This document shows positions 7,873 to 16,594 of a stretch of 64,000 nt of DNA, one piece after another (position 1 is the stretch's first letter; each line of letters opens with the position of its first letter). The notes below the pieces were generated by a model. It saw only the letters and a program-made list of their open reading frames with translations. It was not told the origin of the DNA and did no database searches. A program made the position numbers and the translations under genes. This DNA comes from Flavitalea plasmicola (GTDB lineage Bacteria > Bacteroidota > Bacteroidia > Chitinophagales > Chitinophagaceae), in contig NZ_JAUOTO010000001.1 in assembly GCF_030546645.1 (NCBI RefSeq), positions 1,178,001 to 1,242,000 of the forward strand. The letters are read 5' to 3'.

Positions 7873-8640
7873 ATGCTGACGATCAAAAATTTACATGCTG
7901 AGGTTGAGGAGAAGCAGATCCTGAAGGGTATTAACCTGACGGTGAATGCGGGAGAGGTCCATGCCATCATGGGGCCTAATGGTTCGGGGAAAAGCTCATT
8001 GGCTTCAGTGCTTGCTGGCCGGGAGAATTATCGCGTTACGCAGGGAGAGGTGATCTTTAAAGGAGAGAATCTGCTCGACATGAGCCCTGAGGTCCGGGCA
8101 AGAGAAGGAGTATTCCTGGCTTTTCAATATCCCATCGAGATACCCGGGGTCAGCAATATAAATTTCTTAAAGACGGCCTTGTCAGAGATAAGGGCACATA
8201 AGAACCTGCCGCCGCTGGACGCCAAGGAATTCCTCCGGATGTCCAGGGAAAAGCAGAAGCTGGTGGAGTTCGATGCACAGCTGGTGAACCGTAGCCTGAA
8301 CGAAGGTTTTTCCGGTGGTGAGAAAAAGAGGAACGAGATCTTTCAGCTGGCCATGCTGGAGCCGGCCCTCTCCATTCTTGACGAGACGGATTCCGGATTG
8401 GACATCGATGCATTGCGCATCGTTTCCAAAGGAGTGAATAAGCTGCGCAGCGAGAACAACGCTTTTATCATCATCACGCACTATCAGCGTTTGCTGGAAT
8501 ATATCGTTCCCGACTTCGTGCACGTGCTATACGACGGCAGGATCGTCAAATCGGGTACCAAAGAGCTGGCCCTGGAGCTGGAAGAAAAAGGATATGACTG
8601 GCTGAAGGAAGAGTCCCGGGAAAAAGCAACTACTATTTAA
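7873..8640 (+). CDS. sufC: Fe-S assembly ATPase SufC
   Basis: 255 residues, ABC-type ATPase. Walker A GPNGSGKSS (34-42), ABC signature FSGGE (146-150), and Walker B with the SufC-specific LSILDETDSGLD (166-177), in which the residue after the Walker B Asp is Glu. It is the soluble ATPase of the SufBC2D complex and drives conformational change for cluster building. It follows sufB after repeat copy C and precedes sufD by 12 bases. Confidence 0.97.
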   Translation: MLTIKNLHAEVEEKQILKGINLTVNAGEVHAIMGPNGSGKSSLASVLAGRENYRVTQGEVIFKGENLLDMSPEVRAREGVFLAFQYPIEIPGVSNINFLKTALSEIRAHKNLPPLDAKEFLRMSREKQKLVEFDAQLVNRSLNEGFSGGEKKRNEIFQLAMLEPALSILDETDSGLDIDALRIVSKGVNKLRSENNAFIIITHYQRLLEYIVPDFVHVLYDGRIVKSGTKELALELEEKGYDWLKEESREKATTI

Positions 8641-8652
8641 TCAATTAGCAGC

Positions 8653-9993
8653 ATGACACAAGAACAGACCATACCCTTGTTCGAGGAGGTAGTGAACGGC
8701 TGGAATAAACTTTCGCTTTCCGGCGGTGTGAAGAAGGAGAGCAGTGACCTGCGGCGTGCGCGGCAGTCTGCTTTCGATAAATTCCGCGAACTGGGTTTTC
8801 CTTCCATCCGTAACGAGGAGTGGAAGTATACCAACCTGGCCCGATTCCTGAAGGATGAATTCACCATCGAGGGATGGGAAGTGCCGGGGAAGACTGTGGT
8901 CCCGGATGCGGCTCTGGTGAAGAAGGCCGGCATCACCTTGCTGGACTGCTACCAGATAGTCCTGGTGAATGGTTCCTGGGATGGCACGATAGGAGGAGGA
9001 ACATTGCCGAAAGGTATTCAGCTGCTGAAAGTCGCCGAAGCCCGGCAGGACCCTGCATTGTCGGTGTATTTCGAGAAACAGGCGGCATGGGGTGATCAGC
9101 ATTTTGCCAACCTGAATGCGGCCCTTTTTACAGACGGTCTTTTTATCAGAGTGGATGCAGGTGTGACGGTGGAGAAGCCTATCCATGTCATTCATGTCTA
9201 TACGTCGGAAAGTAACCTGCTGGTACAGCCCCGTAATGTTTGGGTGGTCAATCGCAATGCGGAGCTTTCCGTCGTCGAGTCTGTTGTTTCCGGAGGAACG
9301 GCGAAGATCTGGGTGAATGGTCTGACGGAGATCCTGGTCCACCAGGATGCGCGGCTGCATCACACCATGATACAAACGGCAGGCGCAGGCGTTCGGCTTG
9401 TCCAGCAAACGACGGTGCACCAGCACCGGCAGAGCCTGTACAATAATTTTACAATCACACTGCCCGGCGCGGACCTGGTCAGGAACGATCTGCAGGCCCG
9501 GCTGGAAGAAGAGCATACCGAAAGCCATTTATATGGTCTTTACCTGGCGGCAGGCCATCAGCTGGTGGACAACCATACGCTGGTGGATCATCAAAAGCCA
9601 AACTGCCTCAGTAACGAACTGTATAAGGGCGTGCTGCTGGAACAGTCCACAGGTGTTTTCAATGGAAAGGTATATGTGCATAAGGATGCGCAAAAGACCA
9701 ATGCGTTCCAGCAGAACAATAACCTGGTGATCAGCAAGAAGGCGACCATCGACTCCAAGCCGCAGCTGGAAATCTTCGCGGATGACGTGAAATGCAGCCA
9801 CGGATCTACGGTAGGGCAGTTCAGCGAGGAAGCCCTGTTTTACCTTCGCGCCCGTGGCATAGGGGAAGAGTCTGCAAAGAGTCTTCTGATCAATGCATTC
9901 GCCTTTGATGTGACGGAGAAGATCCGCATCCCCGAGGTGGAGGCGCATGTTAACGAGCTAATCAGTCTACATATTCCTGTCAATCATGCATGA
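8653..9993 (+). CDS. sufD: Fe-S cluster assembly protein SufD
   Basis: 446 residues. SufD-type beta-helix. The N-terminal region has RNEEWKYTNLARFL, and the C-terminal core has FADDVKCSHGSTVGQFSEEALFYLRARGI, carrying the conserved Cys-Ser-His whose histidine is needed for cluster building in E. coli. It pairs with SufB. Its end overlaps the sufS start by 8 bases, which suggests translational coupling. Confidence 0.96.
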   Translation: MTQEQTIPLFEEVVNGWNKLSLSGGVKKESSDLRRARQSAFDKFRELGFPSIRNEEWKYTNLARFLKDEFTIEGWEVPGKTVVPDAALVKKAGITLLDCYQIVLVNGSWDGTIGGGTLPKGIQLLKVAEARQDPALSVYFEKQAAWGDQHFANLNAALFTDGLFIRVDAGVTVEKPIHVIHVYTSESNLLVQPRNVWVVNRNAELSVVESVVSGGTAKIWVNGLTEILVHQDARLHHTMIQTAGAGVRLVQQTTVHQHRQSLYNNFTITLPGADLVRNDLQARLEEEHTESHLYGLYLAAGHQLVDNHTLVDHQKPNCLSNELYKGVLLEQSTGVFNGKVYVHKDAQKTNAFQQNNNLVISKKATIDSKPQLEIFADDVKCSHGSTVGQFSEEALFYLRARGIGEESAKSLLINAFAFDVTEKIRIPEVEAHVNELISLHIPVNHA

Positions 9994-11233
9994 CACTGTA
10001 ACGATAAAGGATAATAGCGTGCTGGATGTAGAGAAGGTGCGGAAAGACTTTCCTATCCTGGATACCCTGGTATTCGGGCATCCGCTGGTGTACCTGGACA
10101 ATGCGGCCACCACGCAGAAGCCCGAGGCTGTGCTGAAAGCCATGGAGGAATATTATCACACGATCAACAGCAATGTGCACCGGGGCGTGCATCATCTTAG
10201 CCAACAGGCTACAGATGCTTATGAGCTGGCCCGGAAGAAGATAGCTGAATACATCGGCGCAAAGCATGCGCATGAGATCATATTTACCAGGGGCACGACG
10301 GAATCCATCAACCTGGTGGCGTACACTTTCGGTAAGAAATTTTTGAGACCAGGAGACAGCATCCTCACCTCCGGATTGGAGCATCATTCAAATATCGTTC
10401 CCTGGCAGCTGGCCTGTGAGGACCGGGGAGCTACATTGAAGGTAATACCCATCGATGAAAATGGAGAGTTGATACTGGATGGACTGGAAAAGCTATTGGA
10501 AGGGGTGAAGCTGGTGTCAGTGAACTATGTGTCGAATGCCCTGGGAACGATCAATCCAGTGCGGGAGATCATTGCAGCGGCACACCGGCAGGGTACCCCT
10601 GTATTGCTGGACGCGGCGCAGGCCGTGCAGCATATGGAAGTGGATGTACAGGAGCTGGATGTGGATTTTCTTGCATTTTCCAGTCATAAGATATACGGCC
10701 CTACGGGCTTTGGCGTGCTGTATGGCAAAGAGCAGTGGCTGAATGAGCTGCCTCCTTACCAGGGCGGCGGCGAGATGATCAAAACCGTAAGCTTTGAAAA
10801 GACTACGTATAACGACCTTCCTTATAAGTTCGAGGCCGGCACGCCTGATATGGCCGGCGCCATCGGTCTGGGCGCTGCGCTGGATTATATCCAGAAACTG
10901 GGGTTGTCCACTATCCGGCAGACGGAGCATAACCTGATGGCCTATGCGCTGGAAGCGCTGCAGGAGATAAAGGGACTGCGTATGATCGGGAGATCCGCTC
11001 ATCGTGCGGGCGTGCTGTCTTTCCTGGTGGGGGATATCCATCCTTTCGACCTCGGAGAGATCCTGGATAAGCAGGGGATCGCCGTGCGTACGGGCCATCA
11101 CTGTGCGCAGCCTATCATGGACCAGTATTGTATACCGGGCACTGTGCGGGCTTCGCTGGCTTTTTATAATACGCCGGCAGAGATAGACAAGCTGGTCGCG
11201 GGAATACGCAAGGCGGCGACCTTGTTGGGTTGA
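9986..11233 (+). CDS. sufS: Cysteine desulfurase SufS
   Basis: 415 residues, PLP-dependent class V aminotransferase fold. The PLP lysine is Lys235 in FSSHKIYGPTGFGVLYG, and the persulfide cysteine is Cys373 in RTGHHCAQPIMDQY. The RTGHHCAQP sequence marks group II (SufS/CsdA) enzymes, which need a SufE-type activator. It takes sulfur from L-cysteine for the SufBCD scaffold. The TGA stop codon is the first part of repeat copy D. Confidence 0.96.
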   Translation: MHDTVTIKDNSVLDVEKVRKDFPILDTLVFGHPLVYLDNAATTQKPEAVLKAMEEYYHTINSNVHRGVHHLSQQATDAYELARKKIAEYIGAKHAHEIIFTRGTTESINLVAYTFGKKFLRPGDSILTSGLEHHSNIVPWQLACEDRGATLKVIPIDENGELILDGLEKLLEGVKLVSVNYVSNALGTINPVREIIAAAHRQGTPVLLDAAQAVQHMEVDVQELDVDFLAFSSHKIYGPTGFGVLYGKEQWLNELPPYQGGGEMIKTVSFEKTTYNDLPYKFEAGTPDMAGAIGLGAALDYIQKLGLSTIRQTEHNLMAYALEALQEIKGLRMIGRSAHRAGVLSFLVGDIHPFDLGEILDKQGIAVRTGHHCAQPIMDQYCIPGTVRASLAFYNTPAEIDKLVAGIRKAATLLG

Positions 11234-11310
11234 GCTGCAAGCTTCAAGCCACAAGCTACAAGGGGCTTATTGAAACTGCTTGCAGCTTGTAGCTTGCAGC
11301 TAAAAGCTTT
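11232..11310. repeat. AGCT/CAAGC repeat, copy D, between sufS and sufE
   Basis: Starts inside the sufS stop (TGAGCTGCAAGC). Left arm: AGCTGCAAGCTTCAAGCC, then ACAAGCTACAAG. Loop: GGGCTTATTGAAACTG. Right arm: CTTGCAGCTTGTAGCTTG, then CAGCT. The arms pair well in several registers. An open frame runs from 11270 through this copy into sufE, but the true sufE start is after it. Confidence 0.78.
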
Positions 11311-11314
11311 AAAA

Positions 11315-11743
11315 ATGACTATCAAGGAGAAACAGGACGAGATCATTGCGGACTTCGAATTTTTCAGCAACTGGGATGATAAATACGAGTACATCATTCA
11401 AATGGGGAAAGAGCTGCCGCCGATGGATCCGCAATATAAGGTCGATGAAAACCTGATCCGGGGGTGTCAGTCCAGGGTATGGATGCATCCGGATTATAAG
11501 GACGGCGTGATCACGTTCACGGCAGACAGTGATGCGATTATTACGAAAGGGCTGGTCAGCCTGGTGATTGACGTACTGGCCGGACATACTCCCAAAGAGA
11601 TCGTGGATGCGGAACTCTATTTCATTAATGCCATTGGCCTCAGCAGTCATCTTTCTCCCACCCGGTCCAACGGGCTGCTGTCCATGGTGAAGCAGATCAA
11701 ATTGTACGCACTGGCCTACCAGGCGAAAGAATTGCAATCATGA
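11315..11743 (+). CDS. sufE: Sulfur acceptor SufE
   Basis: 142 residues from the ATG at 11315. An in-frame upstream start at 11270 was rejected because its added residues come from repeat copy D. SufE fold with the acceptor Cys51 in LIRGCQSRVW, preceded by YIIQMGKELPPM, and a late LSPTRSNGLLSMV motif. It takes persulfide sulfur from SufS Cys373 and hands it to SufB. It overlaps sufT by 4 bases (ATGA). Confidence 0.95.
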   Translation: MTIKEKQDEIIADFEFFSNWDDKYEYIIQMGKELPPMDPQYKVDENLIRGCQSRVWMHPDYKDGVITFTADSDAIITKGLVSLVIDVLAGHTPKEIVDAELYFINAIGLSSHLSPTRSNGLLSMVKQIKLYALAYQAKELQS

Positions 11744-12057
11744 GCGAAACGACCATCACATTACGCGACCAGATAGAAGGCGTCCTACGCACCGTGTACG
11801 ACCCTGAGATACCTGTGAACATATTCGATCTTGGATTGGTGTACGAAATAAAGATCGGCGACAGGGGAGAGGTGAAGATCACGATGACCCTGACGGCGCC
11901 GGCCTGTCCTGCCGCGGGGGAGATCATACACGATGTGCAGCAGAAAGTGGAAGGAGTGGAAGGGGTCGTCGACTGCCATGTACAGCTGACCTTTGATCCA
12001 CCCTGGACAAAGGATATGATGAGCGAAGAGGCTAAGCTCGAACTGGGATTCCTCTAG
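11740..12057 (+). CDS. sufT: DUF59/MIP18 family SUF protein (SufT-like)
   Basis: 105 residues. The MIP18 family core DPEIPVNIFDLGLVYEI (21-37) is followed by MTLTAPACPAAGEI, with the conserved Cys56. Proteins of this family act in maturation or carriage of Fe-S clusters, and the gene commonly ends SUF operons in Bacteroidota. The 4-base overlap with sufE supports co-translation. The exact role is less certain than for the other SUF genes. Confidence 0.88.
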   Translation: MSETTITLRDQIEGVLRTVYDPEIPVNIFDLGLVYEIKIGDRGEVKITMTLTAPACPAAGEIIHDVQQKVEGVEGVVDCHVQLTFDPPWTKDMMSEEAKLELGFL

Positions 12058-12317
12058 TTGAACTCCTGCTGCTGTCTACGACCCCTCTATGGGGTCTTGT
12101 TATTTCTACTCATTGGTACTGTATCTATTGCGCAAAACAAATTGCCTGAAAACGCGGGCTCCCGGGCCATGTCCAGGGGACGGGGAAGCAGCCTTCCGAT
12201 GGGCAGCCGGTGGGGCCGGAAAAGGTCCCGGATTTCGAGGATTATGGGCTGGGGTGCTCCCTCCTGGTTGGGAGTGAGGTTTACCAGCTGATTAGCGAAA
12301 AATATTCACCAGATTAG
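12058..12317 (+). pseudogene. Possible frameshifted small secreted protein
   Basis: Directly after the sufT stop, frame 1 reads a good signal peptide (LYGVLLFLLIGTVSIAQ) starting from a TTG, then becomes Arg/Gly/Ser-rich and unlike a protein. A second frame takes over with PVGPEKVPDFEDYGLG and LLVGSEVYQLISEKYSPD, ending at the TAG at 12315-12317. The change of protein-like character from one frame to another suggests a lost or gained base near 12160-12190, or a sequencing error. No family was recognised. Confidence 0.35.
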
Positions 12318-12458
12318 CCAATATGAGTATTTTTAGGTTAAAATAACTTATTAAACAGATAACATTATTAGTGATTTCTCCGGATGAATGCGTTTTCTTT
12401 GAACCTCCGAAAGCTTTGAGGAGGAAATTATTAACTAACGTTGCTTAACTATCCGGAA
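12318..12458 (+). promoter_or_regulatory. AT-rich leader of the sugar operon
   Basis: 141 bases upstream of fucP, AT-rich, with no ORF. No full TTG-N19-TAnnTTTG match was found. A TTTGAACCTCCGAAAGCTTTG segment (12399-12419) has two TTTG boxes, and TTAACTAACGTTGCTTAACT lies just before the start. The operon promoter must lie here or further upstream, but it cannot be fixed by eye. Confidence 0.35.
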
Positions 12459-13775
12459 ATGTCGAAAAACAAGATCTTAGTTCCATTCATCCTGGTGACA
12501 TCCCTGTTCTTTTTGTGGGCCTTTTTGCACAATCTGAACCCGATTCTGATACCCCATTTGAAAAAAGCCTGCCAACTGAATGATAAACAGTCTTCTCTGG
12601 TGGATTTTCCCATTTACCTGGCCTATTGTCTGACCGCCATTCCGGCGGGCCTTTTCATGCATAAATATGGATATAAAAAAGGTATCATATTTGGGCTGAT
12701 CATGTTTGCCTTTGGGGCTATATTGTTCACTTTCGCCGCTTCGGAGCGCAATTTCCTCTTTTTCCTTTTTGCGCTGTTCGTCCAGGGCAGCGGCGCTGCA
12801 TTCCTGGAGACGGTGGCCAATCCCTATATGGCCAACCTGGGTGATCCGGCCCATTCAGAGCAGCGGTTGAATTTTGCCCAATCCTTCAACGGGCTGGGGG
12901 CCATGGTCGCGCCATTGGTTGGATCCCATTTCATTTTATCCGGTATCGAGCACACAAAGCCGGAGTTGGATGCGATGGCGGCAAATGGAACTTTGCAGGC
13001 CTATTTGCAGTCCGAAGCAAATACCGTGAGGCCGTCTTATTTTGTTATTGCGGGGGTGGTATTGTTGGTGACGTTGTTGTTTGTGTTCACCAAGATACCG
13101 GAGATCAAGGAGCCGGAACCTGGATCGTATGACCCCAAGCTCTCGATCGATGATGATGGCAAGGCAGCAGCAAGCGCTCATGGACATGCTCCGGGGACTG
13201 AATTTTCTTTTAGGGTATTCCGGATCAGCCATCTTAAATGGGCCATATTCGGCATCTTTTTTTATGTGGGATCGCAGGTAGGGGTGGGAAGCTTCTTTAT
13301 TAAATACTCGCGGTATGTGGCCGATATTCCGGAAAAGACAGCCGGAACGTTATTCTTTGGAGCTATGGCGGGCTTTATGGCGGGCCGGTTCCTGGGAACT
13401 TTTTTCATGAGATATATAAAGCCCGCGAAGCTGCTGTCGCTGTATGCGACCATTAACATCCTGCTGTTGACGGTGGGCATTCTTGCCAAGGGACATGTGG
13501 CAGTGTATGCGGTGATGGCGACGCCTTTCTTTATGTCCATTATGTTCCCCACCATATTCGCTCTGGGGATCAAGGACCTGGGAGAAGAGACGAAGATGGC
13601 ATCTTCCTTCCTTATAATGGCCATCATCGGTGGCGCTGTTGCGCCGCTGGCCATGGGGGCCATTTCGGATGCGACGGGCTCCATCCAGATAGCCTATATC
13701 GTGCCGCTGATCTGTTTTGCTTATATATTGTTCTTCGGTCTCAAAGGATATAAGATAAAACCTGTCAAGTCATGA
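12459..13775 (+). CDS. fucP: L-fucose:H+ symporter FucP-type (MFS)
   Basis: 438 residues from the ATG at 12459; the TTG at 12441 was not chosen because it adds only six non-conserved residues. About 12 membrane helices. FucP-family marks: FFLWAFLHNLNPILIPHLKK with the acidic/basic pattern of helix 1-2, LVDFPIYLAYCLTAIPAG, the FLETVANPYMANLGDP motif, and MFPTIFALGIKDLGEETK. In E. coli FucP carries L-fucose and also L-galactose, which fits both branches read from the operon. First gene; overlaps the mutarotase by 4 bases. Confidence 0.9.
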   Translation: MSKNKILVPFILVTSLFFLWAFLHNLNPILIPHLKKACQLNDKQSSLVDFPIYLAYCLTAIPAGLFMHKYGYKKGIIFGLIMFAFGAILFTFAASERNFLFFLFALFVQGSGAAFLETVANPYMANLGDPAHSEQRLNFAQSFNGLGAMVAPLVGSHFILSGIEHTKPELDAMAANGTLQAYLQSEANTVRPSYFVIAGVVLLVTLLFVFTKIPEIKEPEPGSYDPKLSIDDDGKAAASAHGHAPGTEFSFRVFRISHLKWAIFGIFFYVGSQVGVGSFFIKYSRYVADIPEKTAGTLFFGAMAGFMAGRFLGTFFMRYIKPAKLLSLYATINILLLTVGILAKGHVAVYAVMATPFFMSIMFPTIFALGIKDLGEETKMASSFLIMAIIGGAVAPLAMGAISDATGSIQIAYIVPLICFAYILFFGLKGYKIKPVKS

Positions 13776-14110
13776 GATATTGTCTTGCATTAGACCTTAA
13801 TAATGATCCGATGCTGATAGCGGAATATGAGCAATGGCACCGGGATGTCTGGCCGGAGATCAGATCGAGCATCCGGGATGCGGGGATCACGGATATGGAG
13901 ATCTACCGGCTGGAGGACCGCCTGTTCATGATCATGGAGACGTCGGCGGATTTCAGTGGTGAACGGAAGGCGGCGATGGATGCGGCCAATCCCGTGGTAC
14001 AGAAATGGGAGGAGCTCATGTGGAAGTATCAATCTCCCATACCGGGCGGGCAGCCAGGGGAGAAGTGGCGATTGATGAAGAGGATATTTTCATTGAATCA
14101 ATCAATATAA
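13772..14110 (+). CDS. Sugar mutarotase, RhaM/DUF718 family
   Basis: 112 residues. L-rhamnose mutarotase family: CLALDLNNDPMLIAEYEQWH, with His23 in the QWHRDVWPEI motif, then GITDMEIYRLEDRLFMIMET. Members speed up anomer exchange of L-rhamnose or L-fucose. The location between fucP and the fucose dehydrogenase genes points to L-fucose (and L-galactose). ATGA overlap with fucP. Confidence 0.85.
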   Translation: MRYCLALDLNNDPMLIAEYEQWHRDVWPEIRSSIRDAGITDMEIYRLEDRLFMIMETSADFSGERKAAMDAANPVVQKWEELMWKYQSPIPGGQPGEKWRLMKRIFSLNQSI

Positions 14111-14116
14111 TTCAGC

Positions 14117-14881
14117 ATGTTCAGCTTGAAAGAAAAAAATGCCGTCATCACCGGGGCGGGCAGCGGGATCGGCAAGGCGGTGGCTCTGCTCCTGGCGAAG
14201 CAGGGGGCAAGGGTGTTTGCGGTGGACCTTAATGAAGAACAGTCGTTGGCGACGGTGAAAGAGATCGAGGCGGCAGGCGGTAAAGCTTCGGCGCATGCCG
14301 TGGATGTATCCCATCAGGCAGCAGTGCAGCAGGTGTTTGCGGTGGTGCCGAAGGTGGATATCGTGGTAAACAGCGCCGGGGTGAGTCATGTAGGTACGGT
14401 GGAGACCACGCAGGAGACGGATTTCGACCGGCTGTACAATGTCAATGTGAAAGGTGTTTACAACAGTCTTTTTGCCGCCATTCCATTGATGAAGAAAAGC
14501 GGCGGCGGTGTCATCGTCAACATGTCCTCTATTGCGGCGCTGGTAGGCATCCCGGACAGGTTTGCCTATTCCATGACCAAAGGTGCTGTGATGGCCATGA
14601 CCTTGTCGGTGGCAAAGGATTATATCCAACATGGCATTCGCTGCAACTGTATCTCGCCGGCGCGGGTGCATACACCTTTTGTCGACGGGTTCCTGAAGAA
14701 GAACTATCCGGGAAAGGAGCAGGAGATGTTCGATAAATTATCGAAGACCCAGCCCATCGGCCGTATGGCGAAGCCAGAGGAGATCGCGGGATTGATCCTG
14801 TATCTCTGTAGCGACGAGGCAAGCTTTATTACTGGTTGCGACTATCCCATCGACGGCGGATTTGTTAAACTAAATAATTAA
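14117..14881 (+). CDS. SDR dehydrogenase, probable 2-keto-3-deoxy-L-fuconate 4-dehydrogenase
   Basis: 254 residues, classical short-chain dehydrogenase. Cofactor motif TGAGSGIG (12-19), NSAG (85-88), catalytic Ser138, Tyr151 and Lys155 (YSMTK), and a C-terminal ITGCDYPIDGG. The ISPARVHTPFVDGFLKKNYPG segment resembles the enzymes that oxidise 2-keto-3-deoxy-L-fuconate at C4 in the non-phosphorylating fucose pathway described in Xanthomonas. The next gene encodes the matching hydrolase, which supports the call. Substrate assignment is by context. Confidence 0.75.
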   Translation: MFSLKEKNAVITGAGSGIGKAVALLLAKQGARVFAVDLNEEQSLATVKEIEAAGGKASAHAVDVSHQAAVQQVFAVVPKVDIVVNSAGVSHVGTVETTQETDFDRLYNVNVKGVYNSLFAAIPLMKKSGGGVIVNMSSIAALVGIPDRFAYSMTKGAVMAMTLSVAKDYIQHGIRCNCISPARVHTPFVDGFLKKNYPGKEQEMFDKLSKTQPIGRMAKPEEIAGLILYLCSDEASFITGCDYPIDGGFVKLNN

Positions 14882-14890
14882 ATACACTAT

Positions 14891-15754
14891 ATGAAGCTGA
14901 TACGACATGGCGAATTGAATAAGGAGAAGACAGGTATTGTTCTATTCGATAAGTACTATGATACTTCTTCTTTTGGTGAAGATTATAACGAACAGTTCTT
15001 TGAGTCGGGTGGTCTGGCCAGACTGAAGGCGTACGTGGAGCAGAACAAGGGCTCGCTGGCTGAATTGCCCGCAGGCGTCCGGCTGGGTTCGCCGATCGCG
15101 CGTCCTTCGAAGATCGTCTGCATCGGACTGAATTACGCGGACCATGCGCGGGAGACAGGCGCCACTCCTCCTCCGGAGCCTGTGATCTTTATGAAGTCGA
15201 CCTCGGCCCTCGTGGGACCTTATGACGATATTGTCATTCCGAAGAATTCCGTGAAAACGGATTGGGAAGTGGAACTGGCAGTGGTCATTGGAAAGAAGGC
15301 AAGCTATGTCTCAGAGGCTGACGCATTGAACTATGTGGCGGGCTATTGCCTCCACAATGATGTTTCCGAGCGGGAGTTCCAGATCGAGCGGAGCGGCACC
15401 TGGGATAAGGGCAAGGGCTGTGATACTTTTGCGCCGCTGGGGCCTGTGCTGGTGACTTCCGATGAGGCCGGCGACATCGACAATATGCGCTTATGGCTTA
15501 CGGTAAATGGGAAGAAGATGCAGGATGGTACGACAGCTAATTTTATATTCCGGATACCTTTCCTTGTATCCTATGTCAGCCAGTTCATGACCCTGCTGCC
15601 GGGTGATGTCATCTCCACAGGCACGCCCGCGGGTGTGGGCATGGGATTCAATCCGCAGACATATCTGAAGCCGGGCGATGTGGTTGAGTTGGGGATCGAT
15701 GGATTAGGCACTTCGAGGCAAAAAGTAAAAGCATATGGCGCCGCTGAATCTTAA
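14891..15754 (+). CDS. FAH-family hydrolase, probable 2,4-diketo-3-deoxy-L-fuconate hydrolase
   Basis: 287 residues, fumarylacetoacetate hydrolase fold. Metal-binding acids Glu126 and Glu128 in DWEVELAVVIG and Asp157 in CLHNDVSEREFQ, then the lid region RSGTWDKGKGCDTFAPLGP and GDVISTGTPAGVGMGF. In the fucose pathway this enzyme splits 2,4-diketo-3-deoxy-L-fuconate into pyruvate and lactate. It overlaps the next gene by 20 bases. Confidence 0.8.
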   Translation: MKLIRHGELNKEKTGIVLFDKYYDTSSFGEDYNEQFFESGGLARLKAYVEQNKGSLAELPAGVRLGSPIARPSKIVCIGLNYADHARETGATPPPEPVIFMKSTSALVGPYDDIVIPKNSVKTDWEVELAVVIGKKASYVSEADALNYVAGYCLHNDVSEREFQIERSGTWDKGKGCDTFAPLGPVLVTSDEAGDIDNMRLWLTVNGKKMQDGTTANFIFRIPFLVSYVSQFMTLLPGDVISTGTPAGVGMGFNPQTYLKPGDVVELGIDGLGTSRQKVKAYGAAES

Positions 15755-16583
15755 GATTGATGCACACCAGCATTTCTGGAAGTTCGATGCTTTCAGCCAT
15801 TCCTGGATTAATGATGAGATGAAGGTCATACGGAGGGATTTTATGCCGGACGACCTGGAGCCTGTCCTGCAAGCTGCCGGCATCGATGGTTGCGTGCTGG
15901 TACAGGTGGACCAGACGGAGGACGAGAATGACTTTCAGCTGGAGAATGCGCGTAAGCATGACTTTATCAAGGGAGTGGTGGGATGGACAGACCTGCAGTC
16001 TCCCGATGTAGCGGAGAAACTGGCCTATTACAAGCGTTATCCCAAGATGAAGGGCTTCCGGCATATCCTGCAGGGAGAGAAGGACCGGGCGCTGATGCTG
16101 AAGCCTGCGTTCCAGCGGGGCATCGGTGCGCTCCGTGAATTTGGATACACGTATGACATCCTCATTTATCCCGATCAGCTGGGTTATGCCCGGGATTTTA
16201 CGGCGGCCTTTCCGGACCAGCCTTTTGTGATCGACCATGTCGCCAAGCCTTATATCAAAGAAAAGAAACTGACAGCTGAGTGGCAGGCGGCTATCAGGGC
16301 CGTTGCCGCGCAGCAAAATGTCTATTGCAAGATCTCGGGCATGGTGACGGAAGCAGATTTTAATCATTGGAGACCCGAGGATATAATGCATCCCTATATT
16401 GACACGGTGGTGGAGGCATTCGGCACCGGGCGCATCATGTTTGGTTCAGACTGGCCTGTTTGCCTGGTGGCGGCAAGCTATGAGCAATGGTATGGTCTGG
16501 TGAAAGAATATTTCTCCCGTTTTTCAGCTGCGGAACAATCAGCTTTTTTTGGCGGCAACGCAATCCAATTTTATAATCTTTAA
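15735..16583 (+). CDS. Amidohydrolase, probable L-fucono/L-galactono-lactonase (COG3618)
   Basis: 282 residues, amidohydrolase_2 TIM barrel. Metal and active-site features: HQH in IDAHQHFWKFD (His11, His13), QPFVIDHVAKPYI, and the late GSDWPV aspartate. COG3618 includes characterised L-fuconolactonases and L-galactonolactonases. It would open the lactone made by the fucose/galactose dehydrogenase (16595). The 20-base overlap with the FAH hydrolase gene suggests coupled translation. Confidence 0.83.
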   Translation: MAPLNLKIDAHQHFWKFDAFSHSWINDEMKVIRRDFMPDDLEPVLQAAGIDGCVLVQVDQTEDENDFQLENARKHDFIKGVVGWTDLQSPDVAEKLAYYKRYPKMKGFRHILQGEKDRALMLKPAFQRGIGALREFGYTYDILIYPDQLGYARDFTAAFPDQPFVIDHVAKPYIKEKKLTAEWQAAIRAVAAQQNVYCKISGMVTEADFNHWRPEDIMHPYIDTVVEAFGTGRIMFGSDWPVCLVAASYEQWYGLVKEYFSRFSAAEQSAFFGGNAIQFYNL

Positions 16584-16594
16584 AGACGATCAGT

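Noticed and set aside
8641-9528. 295-residue minus-strand frame opposite sufD
   Set aside because: Shadow of sufD, whose plus-strand motifs are complete.
14102-14671. 189-residue minus-strand frame opposite the SDR gene
   Set aside because: His/Arg-rich antisense product with no domain; the SDR has all motifs.
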